A stretch of 64,000 nucleotides of DNA from Bacteroidetes bacterium UBA1935. GTDB lineage: Bacteria; Bacteroidota; Bacteroidia; Chitinophagales; Chitinophagaceae. The position numbers and the translations under genes were made by a program. Every line of letters begins with the position of its first letter. Within the stretch, counting starts at the first letter, position 1. Where the stretch lies: the NCBI GenBank assembly GCA_002337045.1, contig DDFF01000016.1, forward strand, positions 124,001 to 188,000. Direction: 5' to 3'. This document shows, piece after piece, positions 1-7,614 of this stretch. The notes under the pieces are model-generated. The model had not been told where the DNA came from. It searched no databases and saw only the letters and a program-made list of their open reading frames with translations.

Positions 1-153
1 GGTTGTAGAATCATGCTTCTGCCAAGCAGGACCTGAAGAAGTGAATTCGTAAACAAGTAGTTCAGATTTTTTAACTCTGTAATGCTGTGCAAAAAGGGTG
101 TTACTGAATGTAAAGAGAATGATAAGAGCTGAGATAAGTCGGTTTAGTCTCAT
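1..153 (-). CDS. Secreted protein, N-terminal fragment (cut by window edge)
   Basis: The reading frame opens with ATG at 153 and runs off the left edge after 51 codons. The start MRLNRLISALIILFTFSNTL followed by FAQ is a clear signal peptide with a probable signal peptidase I site at FAQ-H. The visible mature part (YRVKKSELLVYEF...) matches no family I can name. It is exported, but its function cannot be given. Confidence 0.7.
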   Translation of the reverse strand, partial: MRLNRLISALIILFTFSNTLFAQHYRVKKSELLVYEFTSSGPAWQKHDSTT

Positions 154-505
154 AAAGGTTTTATTTAGGTAGTTAAGAAATAAGGTGATATAAAATTATG
201 CGGCGTCTTTTGTTGCAGCAAGCAGTTGCAGCAAGTATTGCAAATGTGTGACTGCCTTCTTACAGTTTTGTGATAATTGGCTGAAAGTGTTGTCTGTATT
301 GGTTTCTATGGTTGGTTAACAAGTAGTTTGTAAATGGTGTGTTAACCACTTGTCAGTTTTTTCGTTAACCAGTTTTAAAGCCCTCGTTAAGTGAGCATTA
401 TTATTTGGAGAGGGGGTGTTGTGTGATGCATCTTTGTTTCATCAAAGCAAAAAACACAAACACAAAAACACAATTTCAAAACAAAACACAATAAAAAACA
501 CAGTT
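154..505. other. Gene-free 350-bp intergenic region carrying promoter cassette A
   Basis: No convincing gene is present. The left part holds an 11-bp direct repeat GTTGCAGCAAG at 212-222 and 225-235. The right part holds four GTTAA-type boxes (315, 341, 364, 386), a promoter and an A/C-rich leader, described separately. Confidence 0.7.
315..446 (+). promoter_or_regulatory. Promoter cassette A: GTTAAC boxes plus Bacteroidota-type promoter
   Basis: Boxes: GTTAAC at 315-320, 341-346 and 364-369, and GTTAAG at 386-391. The last two start 22 bp apart. The last box starts 18 bp before TTTG (404-407, -33 element). Then come 21 bases, CATCTTTG (429-436, -7 element), six bases and CAAA (443-446). Cassettes B (3457-3550) and C (48665-48770, minus strand) have exactly the same spacings. 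Direct repeats about two helical turns apart beside a -33 element are typical of an activator site. LytTR regulators bind such repeats, and one is encoded at 48857-49588. The link to that regulator is inference. Confidence 0.75.
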
Positions 506-604
506 ATGAAAAACACAGCTATCATCAACAAAGCAGAAGTTTCTAAGAAAATTATGTTGTTCGTATCTATCGTTACGTGCGTGGTGCTGGCGGTGAATTT
601 CTAA
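506..604 (+). CDS. Tiny hydrophobic peptide (32 aa), signal-peptide-like
   Basis: The ATG at 506 is preceded by an A/C-rich leader made of CAAAAA/CACAA runs, as expected for strongly expressed Bacteroidota genes. An in-frame alternative at 416 lies upstream of the predicted transcription start, so it is unlikely. The product has a polar N-terminus (MKNTAIINKAEVSK) and a hydrophobic C-terminus (KIMLFVSIVTCVVLAVNF), then stops. That C-terminus aligns without gaps to the signal peptide of the secreted protein at 3578 and to the 20-residue product at 48533-48595. Nothing follows that could be a passenger. Function is unknown: a membrane microprotein, a released peptide or a signal-peptide relic are all possible. 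Confidence 0.6.
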   Translation: MKNTAIINKAEVSKKIMLFVSIVTCVVLAVNF

Positions 605-700
605 GGAGTATAAATCGGGCGCTGCCGGTTTTAGCGATGATGTTCCGCGTAGCCCCGATTACTCTTTTCTACACAGTTCTCTCTTATCCTCTATATGTAA

Positions 701-724
701 AAAGCCCCGTTTCTACGGGGCTTT
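701..724. terminator. Bidirectional terminator between peptide A and terC
   Basis: AAAGCCCCG, a six-base loop, CGGGGCTTT: a perfect 9-bp stem with A/T runs on both sides, placed between convergent genes. Confidence 0.85.
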
Positions 725-746
725 CTTATTTATGTCAAGCGGTGTA

Positions 747-1541
747 TTACAAACCGTCTTTGATGTCTATTTTGTCAGGATTGGGTTCGTGCAGCTCTAC
801 AGGTTTGGATTTTGATTTGCGAAGCATGCGCATATTCAGCAATTCTACTGCAAAGGAGAATGCCATCGCGAAGTATACATAGTTTTTTAGCCCCATTTCG
901 TGTGCGCGTTCGCTATCCCAACCTTCTATTATCAATACTACACCTACCAGTACAAGGAAGGAGAGCGCGAGCATTTTGAGGGTAGGGTGCTTGTGTATGA
1001 ACGCCGCAATCTTGTGGCTGAACAGGAACATGATGAACATGGCTATCACCACGGCAACAATCATTACCTCTACGTGTTTGGCAATACCTACAGCAGTTAT
1101 CATACTATCGAAAGAGAATATCATATCTACCAACAGCATTTCGCCAATGGCCCTTGCAAAGCCTGATGTTTTACCATTGTTATTGCCACTATGTTCTTCT
1201 TCATCGCCTTCCAGCTTGCCGTGTATCTCTTTTACTGTTTTGTATAGCAGGAAGAGGCCGCCCGCCAGCATTACAAGGCTTGCAAGGTCGAAGCCCTTAC
1301 CAAATGCCGTGAATAATGGCTTGCCTTTTTGTTGCACCAGCCAGCTAAGTGCCATCAGGAGCGTTACGCGTACGCCAATACCGCCAATCATCCATATACG
1401 GCGGGCAGAGAGCTGCTTTTCCTTTGGCAGGCGCCCCATGATGATGGACACAAATATTACGTTGTCTATACCCAATATTACTTCCAGTACAGTAAGGGTA
1501 AGAAGGCTGATAAGCCCGTCGACAGAGAATAACTCGTTCAT
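747..1541 (-). CDS. TerC family integral membrane protein
   Basis: A 264-residue polytopic membrane protein with the TerC hallmarks: E20 followed by LGIDN (23-27) in the first membrane segment, and FSFDSMITAVG (142-152) in a later one. These conserved acidic residues sit inside membrane helices. In the family they are linked to metal-ion (often manganese) export and to tellurite resistance loci; the substrate here is unknown. A hydrophilic acidic loop (about 109-125, EGDEEEHSGNNNG) separates the two halves. The start lies nine bases after the pyrD stop, so the two genes are probably co-transcribed. The 701-724 hairpin ends the transcript. Confidence 0.9.
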   Translation of the reverse strand: MNELFSVDGLISLLTLTVLEVILGIDNVIFVSIIMGRLPKEKQLSARRIWMIGGIGVRVTLLMALSWLVQQKGKPLFTAFGKGFDLASLVMLAGGLFLLYKTVKEIHGKLEGDEEEHSGNNNGKTSGFARAIGEMLLVDMIFSFDSMITAVGIAKHVEVMIVAVVIAMFIMFLFSHKIAAFIHKHPTLKMLALSFLVLVGVVLIIEGWDSERAHEMGLKNYVYFAMAFSFAVELLNMRMLRKSKSKPVELHEPNPDKIDIKDGL

Positions 1542-1550
1542 TGTTGTTTA

Positions 1551-2576
1551 TTAAGCGATAAGTCCTTTACAAATATTAGATACCATAGCAGGGCCTTCGT
1601 ACACAAAGCCTGTATATACCTGTACCAAAGATGCACCTGCATCCAGTTTCTCTTTAGCATCGGCAGCTGTAAAAATGCCACCTACTGCTATAATGGGTAT
1701 TTTGCCACCACTCTTTTTGCTGATATAGCTGATAACCTCTGTAGCCCTTTCGCGCACCGGCATGCCGCTGAGGCCGCCTGCACCAATAGCTTCTACCAGT
1801 CCTTTGGTGGTTTTCAGGTTGCTGCGGTCTATGGTAGTATTAGTAGCTACCAGTCCTTGTATGCCGGTAGTCTGTACTATTTCTACAATATCATCCAACT
1901 GTTCGTTGGTAAGGTCGGGTGCTATCTTCAGCAGCAGCGGCTTTGGATTGCCCAGCGATTTGTTGAGTGCCATCAACGTATTCAGGATGTGCATCAGTGG
2001 CTCTTTATCCTGCAGGGCACGCAGGCCAGGCGTGTTGGGGCTGCTCACATTCACCACAAAATAGTCTACCACATCATACAGATCGCGGAAGCTGGCCTCG
2101 TAGTCTTTGATGGCATCTTCGTTGGGAGTGTCTTTGTTTTTGCCGATGTTGCCGCCTATTATCAGTTTTTCTTTACGGTTGCGCAGGCGTTCTGCCGCCT
2201 CTTTAGAGCCACCGTTGTTAAAGCCCATGCGGTTGATAAGGGCCTTGTCTGCCGGCAGCCTGAACAGGCGCGGCTGCGGATTGCCGGGCTGAGGGCGCGG
2301 TGTAAGTGTACCTATCTCTACAAAGCCAAAACCCAGTGAAGCCAGCGCGTCGGTGTATTTGGCATCTTTATCGAAACCTGCTGCAAGGCCTACCGGATTG
2401 GGGAAGGTAATGCCCCAGAGCTTTCTTTCGAGGCTCGGGTGGGTGGTTACGAACATTTTTTTCATCATGCTGCGCAGCGGAGCCATGTTGTAAGCCCATT
2501 GCAGGCGGCGCATTACTATATAGTGCACTTTTTCGGGCTCTATACTGAATAAGACTTTGCGAATAATACCGTACAT
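1551..2576 (-). CDS. pyrD: Dihydroorotate dehydrogenase (quinone), class 2
   Basis: It catalyses oxidation of dihydroorotate to orotate in pyrimidine synthesis, passing electrons to quinone at the inner membrane. Class 2 features are an N-terminal amphipathic region (VLFSIEPEKVHYIVMRRL), GLAAGFDKD (63-71), NRMGFNNGG (115-123), the catalytic loop NVSSPNTPGLR (176-186), and the FMN phosphate-binding VGGI/YTGF segments near the C-terminus. I chose the ATG at 2576 (341 aa) rather than the in-frame ATG at 2597. A -7 element TATCTTTG (2584-2591) ends seven bases before the 2576 ATG, so the upstream start would lie outside the transcript. The mRNA would be nearly leaderless. terC follows in the same operon. 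Confidence 0.95.
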   Translation of the reverse strand: MYGIIRKVLFSIEPEKVHYIVMRRLQWAYNMAPLRSMMKKMFVTTHPSLERKLWGITFPNPVGLAAGFDKDAKYTDALASLGFGFVEIGTLTPRPQPGNPQPRLFRLPADKALINRMGFNNGGSKEAAERLRNRKEKLIIGGNIGKNKDTPNEDAIKDYEASFRDLYDVVDYFVVNVSSPNTPGLRALQDKEPLMHILNTLMALNKSLGNPKPLLLKIAPDLTNEQLDDIVEIVQTTGIQGLVATNTTIDRSNLKTTKGLVEAIGAGGLSGMPVRERATEVISYISKKSGGKIPIIAVGGIFTAADAKEKLDAGASLVQVYTGFVYEGPAMVSNICKGLIA

Positions 2577-2583
2577 GCGGCTG

Positions 2584-2591
2584 CAAAGATA
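2584..2591 (-). promoter_or_regulatory. -7 promoter element of pyrD (TATCTTTG)
   Basis: It matches the Bacteroidota TAnnTTTG element exactly and ends seven bases upstream of the chosen pyrD start, predicting an almost leaderless transcript. Confidence 0.6.
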
Positions 2592-2670
2592 AGGCATGAT
2601 ACTTGTATGTTTTTTAACATTTTATACCGTACTGCCAGCGGATGTATAATGTATCTTTAACCCGAATTAT

Positions 2671-3402
2671 ATGGGGCGCGTATTGACTCGGTTTTTTGTG
2701 CTGGCTTTGTTGCTGGGATGTACACTCCCCGATGCATTGTTGGCACAGGTAATAGAAGGTGTAACGCTGGACGTTGAAACAGGTAAGCCTGTAGACGACG
2801 TACTGATAACCAACGTACATCTGGATAAGCGTGTGCTGTCTGGTAAAGACGGCCGCTTTTCTATTGAAGCCGCAAGCGGCCAGCTCATAGAGTTTAAGAA
2901 AGAAGGCTATAAAGTATACCGCCTGCGCCTGCCTCAAAGCAAATCTTTCCCTTATTTTAAAATGAGTATGCAGCAGTACGACCCTGCCATACCCCAGTTT
3001 GATAATATGGCTGCTCCCGACTACAAGACGGACAGCTTGAAATACGCACTGCTGTACAAAAATGAGCTGAACAAGCCGAGGATGAGTACGGTAGATGCCA
3101 TACAACATCCTTTCTCTGCCATGAGCAAAAAGAACAGGCAGGTATGGGCTTTTCAGGTAGAATATGCCCGTTTTCAGGAGCAGAAATTTATTGATTATAC
3201 CTTCAGCGATAACCTGATAGCCTCTCTGACAGGCCTGATGGGCGATAGCCTGCGTGTGTACAAGCAGATGTTCCGCCCTACGTATACGCAACTACGCGCT
3301 ATGAACGAGTATGCCTTCCTGAACTATGTAAAACGTACGGTAGATGCCTACCGCAAGTACGGAATCAGGGCCAGGAAATCGCAGATACGCATTTCTCACT
3401 AA
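2671..3402 (+). CDS. Secreted protein with carboxypeptidase-regulatory-like domain
   Basis: A 243-residue protein. Residues 1-25 form a signal peptide ending ALLAQ. Residues 27-100 (VIEGVTLDVETGKPVDDVLI ... GKDGRFSIEA ... EFKKEGY) have the pattern of the carboxypeptidase-D regulatory-like beta-sandwich found at the N-terminus of many Bacteroidota envelope proteins. The rest is helical and charged (QVWAFQVEYARFQEQKFIDY...) with no family I recognise. It is probably periplasmic or outer-membrane attached. A TATCTTTA -7-like element lies about 20 bases upstream. It stands alone, divergent from pyrD. Confidence 0.75.
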   Translation: MGRVLTRFFVLALLLGCTLPDALLAQVIEGVTLDVETGKPVDDVLITNVHLDKRVLSGKDGRFSIEAASGQLIEFKKEGYKVYRLRLPQSKSFPYFKMSMQQYDPAIPQFDNMAAPDYKTDSLKYALLYKNELNKPRMSTVDAIQHPFSAMSKKNRQVWAFQVEYARFQEQKFIDYTFSDNLIASLTGLMGDSLRVYKQMFRPTYTQLRAMNEYAFLNYVKRTVDAYRKYGIRARKSQIRISH

Positions 3403-3456
3403 TTATTGATTTTCAATCTGTTGTGTTTTGATTGAGGGCTTTTTGTGCCCCGACTT

Positions 3457-3550
3457 GTTAATTGGTCGTTAACCGATTGCAAAACCAGCGTTAACAAGAC
3501 TTGTTTTTTTGATTATCAGGTGCTTGTGATGCCATCTTTGTATCAACAAA
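3457..3550 (+). promoter_or_regulatory. Promoter cassette B: GTTAAC boxes plus promoter
   Basis: GTTAAT 3457-3462, GTTAAC 3468-3473 and GTTAAC 3490-3495 (the last two start 22 bp apart). It is 18 bp from the last box to TTTG (3508-3511), then 21 bases, CATCTTTG (3533-3540), six bases and CAAA (3547-3550). The geometry is identical to cassettes A and C. The leader that follows is A/C-rich up to the ATG at 3578. Confidence 0.75.
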
Positions 3551-3577
3551 CGAACAACAAACACTAAAACAACAACA

Positions 3578-4129
3578 ATGAAAAAGATAGTATTATTCGC
3601 AGCCATTCTTTCTTGCATCACAGTAGCAGTTAAAGCACAAGTTGCATCTACAGCTACACAAACAGTAAACCTGAACCTGAGCAACGCAATCGAGTTGACA
3701 TTCACAGGATCTACTACTGCTACAGGTGCTGCTGTTAACCTGGCTTTCAACACAGTTAACGACTACGCAAACGGTGTTATCTCTGCTGCGCAGGAGCTGA
3801 AAGTACGTTCTAACAAAAAATTCGGCGTAACAGTAAAAACTAACAACGCTAACTTCTCATACACAGGTACTACTACTCCTGCTCCTGTAATGCCTGTATC
3901 TGGCGTTCTGAGTCTGAAAGTAAGTGCAAACGCAACAGGTGGTGCTATCGCTTCTCCATTTAGTGCAAGTGCATACAGCACACTGAGCGCAACTGCAGCA
4001 AACCTGATAACAAATGCTAACAATGGTGGCAACCAAACATTCAGCGTAATGTATGAGGCTACTCCGGGCTTTACATACCCTGCAGGTACTTACACTGTAG
4101 ATGTGGTTTATACTGCAACACAACTGTAA
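3578..4129 (+). CDS. Secreted beta-rich protein, possibly fimbrial or adhesin-like
   Basis: A 183-residue protein with a signal peptide (MKKIVLFAAILSCITVAVKA, cut before Q21) and a mature chain rich in Thr, Ala, Asn and Val with alternating hydrophobics (TQTVNLNLSNAIELTFTG, KFGVTVKTNNANFSYTG, AGTYTVDVVYTATQL). The pattern suggests a beta-sandwich such as DUF4402, WxL or spore-coat-U-like proteins; I cannot assign one. Codon choice is uniform (GTTAAC, ACTACT), as in highly expressed genes. Its signal peptide is the homologue of the two tiny peptides at 506-604 and 48533-48595, and it shares their promoter. A 65-residue gene follows, then a terminator. Confidence 0.8.
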   Translation: MKKIVLFAAILSCITVAVKAQVASTATQTVNLNLSNAIELTFTGSTTATGAAVNLAFNTVNDYANGVISAAQELKVRSNKKFGVTVKTNNANFSYTGTTTPAPVMPVSGVLSLKVSANATGGAIASPFSASAYSTLSATAANLITNANNGGNQTFSVMYEATPGFTYPAGTYTVDVVYTATQL

Positions 4130-4183
4130 GCAACAGGCTACCCATTATCAATCATTCATCATCTACCCCATAAAATAGTGCTT

Positions 4184-4381
4184 ATGAAACAGGAAATAGC
4201 GAACACGCTGTACGAATCGAAATACAAAGCCATCCTGAGCAGGGATAAGTTTTCTGAACTGCTTGAAAAGGGATTGTGTCTGATACAGGAAAATGGCCTG
4301 TCTAAACAATACAAGGCCATAGAGCAAAACGCTGTTGAAATAGGTATCGCTTACATAACGGAAGAGATGCTGCAACACTAA
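4184..4381 (+). CDS. Small hypothetical protein (65 aa)
   Basis: It starts MKQEIANTLYESKYKAILSR and ends ITEEMLQH. The ATG at 4184 is preferred to the in-frame GTG at 4178. The product is charged, predicted helical and cytosolic, with no signal peptide or metal motif. It starts 54 bases after the secreted protein at 3578, and the next terminator is downstream of it, so it probably shares that gene's transcript. I do not recognise the family. Confidence 0.6.
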   Translation: MKQEIANTLYESKYKAILSRDKFSELLEKGLCLIQENGLSKQYKAIEQNAVEIGIAYITEEMLQH

Positions 4382-4414
4382 AAAGACAGATTTTCATATA
4401 GTATATGTTGATGA

Positions 4415-4436
4415 GGAGCAGGCGAAAGCCTGCTTC
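4415..4436 (+). terminator. Terminator after the 3578-4381 transcript
   Basis: GCAGGC-GAAA-GCCTGC (4418-4433) with a stable GAAA tetraloop, followed by TTCTTTAATTT. Confidence 0.8.
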
Positions 4437-4541
4437 TTTAATTTGTATATATGTTTAGGTATATGTAAACAGGATTGTGTAATTTGGCATCATCTTCTAT
4501 TGGGCGTTTTTTAAGGGATTTTTATTTAAGGGTTTTTCAAG

Positions 4542-6692
4542 ATGAATTTGCGTCAGATAATACTGTTGGGCATTGGGGTATTCTTATGCCTGACTGCGGG
4601 GTTTGCGGTATACGTTCACAACAGTCCGCAGGTAGCGGCAGAAGGGTGGTTTCTCAGCTTTTCTGTAGCGTTGCCAATCATATTCTGCACCGCACTGGTG
4701 TATGCACTGTATATGGTGCGCAAAATAGTGCTGCGCAGGCTGCGTAGCGAACAGTATTCTATACTGTTTGAAAAACGCTATCGCACTATGATAGAAGACT
4801 CAGGCATTACCATTGTTAATACAGACGTGCAGGGCACTATCAAATTTGTGAGTGCCAATATAGAACGCCTATCGGGCTATACACCCAACGAAATGCAGGG
4901 TATCAGCCTGATGAAGGGTATGCCACGCAGCTTCAGGCAGGATGTGGAAAGGCTGATAGAAAAAGCACGCCGCAACGAGCCGCTTGATGAAACCATTGAA
5001 GTGCAGATATTCACCAAACAACGTGTTGATATTTGGGTGGGCTGCAGATTGTATCCTGTAAAAGATGAGATGGGTGTGGTGAAGGAGTTGCAGTTTATGA
5101 TATGGAACAACAACACCGCCAAGCAGATGGAGCTGGATATGCAGGTGCTGGAAGAAGCACGCAAAAGAGAGCAGGTATTGCTGCAGGCTGTTGTAGATAA
5201 TAATCCGAACCTGATATACATTAAAAACCTGCATGGCGACTATCTGCTTATAAACAGGAAGATGAAGCAGTTGCTGGGTATACCACTGGATGCAGATGTA
5301 AGTGCAATAAAGGACACCCATGTTTTTGCAGGTAATGATGCACGCCTGCAACAGTACAGAGAGTATGACAGAAGGGTGGTTGAAAATGGCGAAACCATAT
5401 CGCTGGAAGAAGCATTTAATCACCCGACGGGGCAGCGCCATTTGTACGTAATGAAATTCCCGATTTCAGGCAATGATGGCAGGGTAGAGTATGTATGTGG
5501 TGTATCGATAGATATTACAGATTTGAAACGTGCTGAGCTTGAAATGCGTGATGCGCGAGAAGAAGCATTGCAGGCAAAAGAAGCACAGGAAAACTTCCTG
5601 GCGAATATGAGCCACGAAATACGCACACCTATGAATGGTGTGATGGGTATGAGTAACCTGCTGCTTGAAAGCCCGCTGAATGAATCGCAGAAAGAATATG
5701 TACAGTCTATAAAAGAATCTGCTGAAAACCTGCTGAGCATCATCAACGATTTGCTCGATTTCTCGAAAATAAAATCGGGCAAGTTCCATATAGACAATGC
5801 CGACTTCAACCTTGCAGATACGGTTCGTAAAGCCATCTATCCGCTACAGGTGAAAGCACAGGAAAAGAATATTGTACTGAACTGCCTGATAGATACCAAT
5901 GTGCCTGAAACAGTAATGGGCGATGCATTGCGTTTGCAACAGATGATCATCAACCTGACGGCGAATGCGGTTAAGTTTACGAAAGAAGGCAGCATCAACA
6001 TAAAGCTATATCCGGTATCGCAACAGGGAGAAGATGTAGTGTTGGGGGTAGATGTGGCAGATACAGGCATTGGTATAGCTGCTGATAAACTGGACAGGGT
6101 GTTTGAACTATATACACAGAGCGATAAAAACACATCGCGTGTGTATGGTGGTACAGGCTTGGGCCTTGCTATTGTAAAGCAATTGGCAGAGCTGCAACAA
6201 GGTACTGTAACTGTGCGTAGCGAGGTAGGCAAGGGTTCGGTGTTTACACTGCATATACCATACAAGGTGAAGACGCAGACAGCCAAGAAAGAGGTGAAAG
6301 CGCAAGAGGTGCAGAATGGTATGCTGCAAGGTTTAAGGATTTTGATTGCAGAGGATAATCTCATCAACCAGAAAGTAGTGGTGTATACACTGAAGAATCA
6401 AGGGGCGGAAGCCACCGTTGCAAACAATGGTAAAGAAGCTGTAGAACTGCTGCAAGCGGCACCGTATGACCTGATACTGATGGACCTGCAAATGCCTGAA
6501 ATGGACGGCTACCAGGCTACGGGATATATACGAAACGATATGAAGAGCGGCATACCCATCATAGCCATGACGGCAGATGCCATGAAGGGTGAAGCTGATA
6601 AATGTATGGAAGCGGGCATGCAGGATTATATCTCCAAACCATTTGACCCCAAAGACCTTTTTGATAAAGTATTGCAATATGCAGGCAAATAA
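4542..6692 (+). CDS. Hybrid sensor histidine kinase with two PAS domains
   Basis: A 716-residue inner-membrane kinase. Two membrane helices (about 5-25 and 38-60) are separated by a short external loop. A PAS domain (about 80-190), a helical linker and a second PAS domain (about 215-330) follow. The HisKA segment NFLANMSHEIRTPMNG has phosphoacceptor H358. The ATPase domain has an N-box around NLTANAVKF and glycine boxes DTGIGI and GGTGLGLAI. A receiver domain (about 597-713) carries phosphoacceptor D648 in LILMDLQMPEMDGY and K at SKPFDP. There is no output domain, so the signal must pass to a separate phosphotransfer or regulator protein not adjacent here. It ends in a hairpin shared with the convergent mlaE-like gene. 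Confidence 0.92.
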   Translation: MNLRQIILLGIGVFLCLTAGFAVYVHNSPQVAAEGWFLSFSVALPIIFCTALVYALYMVRKIVLRRLRSEQYSILFEKRYRTMIEDSGITIVNTDVQGTIKFVSANIERLSGYTPNEMQGISLMKGMPRSFRQDVERLIEKARRNEPLDETIEVQIFTKQRVDIWVGCRLYPVKDEMGVVKELQFMIWNNNTAKQMELDMQVLEEARKREQVLLQAVVDNNPNLIYIKNLHGDYLLINRKMKQLLGIPLDADVSAIKDTHVFAGNDARLQQYREYDRRVVENGETISLEEAFNHPTGQRHLYVMKFPISGNDGRVEYVCGVSIDITDLKRAELEMRDAREEALQAKEAQENFLANMSHEIRTPMNGVMGMSNLLLESPLNESQKEYVQSIKESAENLLSIINDLLDFSKIKSGKFHIDNADFNLADTVRKAIYPLQVKAQEKNIVLNCLIDTNVPETVMGDALRLQQMIINLTANAVKFTKEGSINIKLYPVSQQGEDVVLGVDVADTGIGIAADKLDRVFELYTQSDKNTSRVYGGTGLGLAIVKQLAELQQGTVTVRSEVGKGSVFTLHIPYKVKTQTAKKEVKAQEVQNGMLQGLRILIAEDNLINQKVVVYTLKNQGAEATVANNGKEAVELLQAAPYDLILMDLQMPEMDGYQATGYIRNDMKSGIPIIAMTADAMKGEADKCMEAGMQDYISKPFDPKDLFDKVLQYAGK

Positions 6693-6726
6693 ATAAGGCG
6701 CGATGTGAATCGCTCCTTATTTATTT
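6687..6726. terminator. Bidirectional terminator between kinase and MlaE-like gene
   Basis: AAATAAATAAGG/CGAT stem, GTGA loop, ATCG/CCTTATTTATTT. The outer 12 bp and inner 4 bp pair, with one CG/CT mismatch bulge between convergent stop codons. Confidence 0.75.
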
Positions 6727-6745
6727 TATACAAAACATTGCAGCA

Positions 6746-7489
6746 TTACAGCAGCAATGCAGATAGTACATAGTCGGCCAGCAGAATGAGAATGCAACTG
6801 ACAACCACAGATGTTGTAGATGCGCGTCCTATCTCCAACGCACCACCCTGTACATAATAACCGTAGTAAGCAGGGATGATGGAAATAATCAGCGAAAAAG
6901 TAAATGACTTAGCCAGTGCAAAGAACAGGTTGTATGGCAGGAAGCCCTGTGTAAGGCCCTGCGTGAACTGCTCTTCTGTAATGATGCTGGAGAACATGCC
7001 CGCTACATAGCCCCCCCAGATACAAATGGCAATAGACAGTACAATAAGGCTTGGTACCATTATCATAGCGGCAATAATCTTTGGCAGTATCAGGTATGTT
7101 TTGGTGTTGATACCCATTATTTCCAATGCATCTATCTGTTCGCTAACGCGCATGTTGCCGAGCTCTGATGCTATTTTAGAACCAACCACCCCAGCCAGTA
7201 CTATACAGATAACGGTAGGCGATAGCTCGAGAATAGTAGAGTCGCGGATGATTTGTGCAATTACCGGTTTTGCAACCAACGGGCTGATGAGCTGATAGGC
7301 GGTTTGTATAGTAAGTACCGCACCGAGGAAGAAGGAAATAACGACAACGATTGGCAGCGAGCGGATGCCGATATCATTACATTGTTCCATAAATTCTTTC
7401 CAGTAAACACGGGTGTTTTCAGGCTTGCCGAAAGATTCCTTCAGCATGATGGCAATCTTACCCAGGTGTTCAAAAAACTGTGTGACCAT
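6746..7489 (-). CDS. MlaE family lipid ABC transporter permease
   Basis: 247 residues, several membrane segments, with the MlaE/YrbE pattern: SLPIVVVISFFLGAVLTIQTA, VGSKIASELGNMRVSEQIDALEIMG (the conserved coupling loop) and a C-terminal YYVQGGALEIGRASTTSVV. The family forms the membrane part of Mla-type phospholipid transporters with an MlaF ATPase and an MlaD periplasmic subunit. Neither partner is adjacent. I chose the ATG at 7489 over the in-frame ATG at 7498, because a -7 element TACATTTG (7496-7503) ends six bases before it. The other start would lie outside the transcript. Confidence 0.9.
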   Translation of the reverse strand: MVTQFFEHLGKIAIMLKESFGKPENTRVYWKEFMEQCNDIGIRSLPIVVVISFFLGAVLTIQTAYQLISPLVAKPVIAQIIRDSTILELSPTVICIVLAGVVGSKIASELGNMRVSEQIDALEIMGINTKTYLILPKIIAAMIMVPSLIVLSIAICIWGGYVAGMFSSIITEEQFTQGLTQGFLPYNLFFALAKSFTFSLIISIIPAYYGYYVQGGALEIGRASTTSVVVSCILILLADYVLSALLL

Positions 7490-7495
7490 ACCATG

Positions 7496-7503
7496 CAAAT
7501 GTA
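7496..7503 (-). promoter_or_regulatory. -7 promoter element of the MlaE-like gene (TACATTTG)
   Basis: Matches TAnnTTTG and sits six bases upstream of the chosen ATG, so the mRNA should be leaderless or nearly so. Confidence 0.55.
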
Positions 7504-7564
7504 AAGGATTTTAGTGGGCGAAATACTTGCGAAGCAAGCTTTTGCAACAGGCATTTAACAAAAA

Positions 7565-7585
7565 TCCCCGCCTTGCGGGCGGGGA
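7565..7585 (-). terminator. Terminator of secDF
   Basis: TCCCCGCC-TTGC-GGGCGGGGA hairpin. On the minus strand it is followed by a TTTTTGTT run, 30 bases after the secDF stop. Confidence 0.85.
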
Positions 7586-7614
7586 CTCTTGTCGTTTTAA
7601 AATTATACTAAGTA

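Noticed and set aside
416..505. N-terminal extension of the tiny gene from a start at 416
   Set aside because: It overlaps the predicted -7 element (429-436) and would translate the A/C-rich leader into low-complexity Lys/His/Asn.
3730..3770. GTTAAC sequences inside the 3578 coding region
   Set aside because: They are Val-Asn codon pairs (GTT AAC) in a gene with biased codon use, not spaced like the promoter boxes.
7496..7503. Upstream in-frame ATG of the MlaE-like gene at 7498
   Set aside because: It lies within the TACATTTG promoter element, so it would not be in the transcript.
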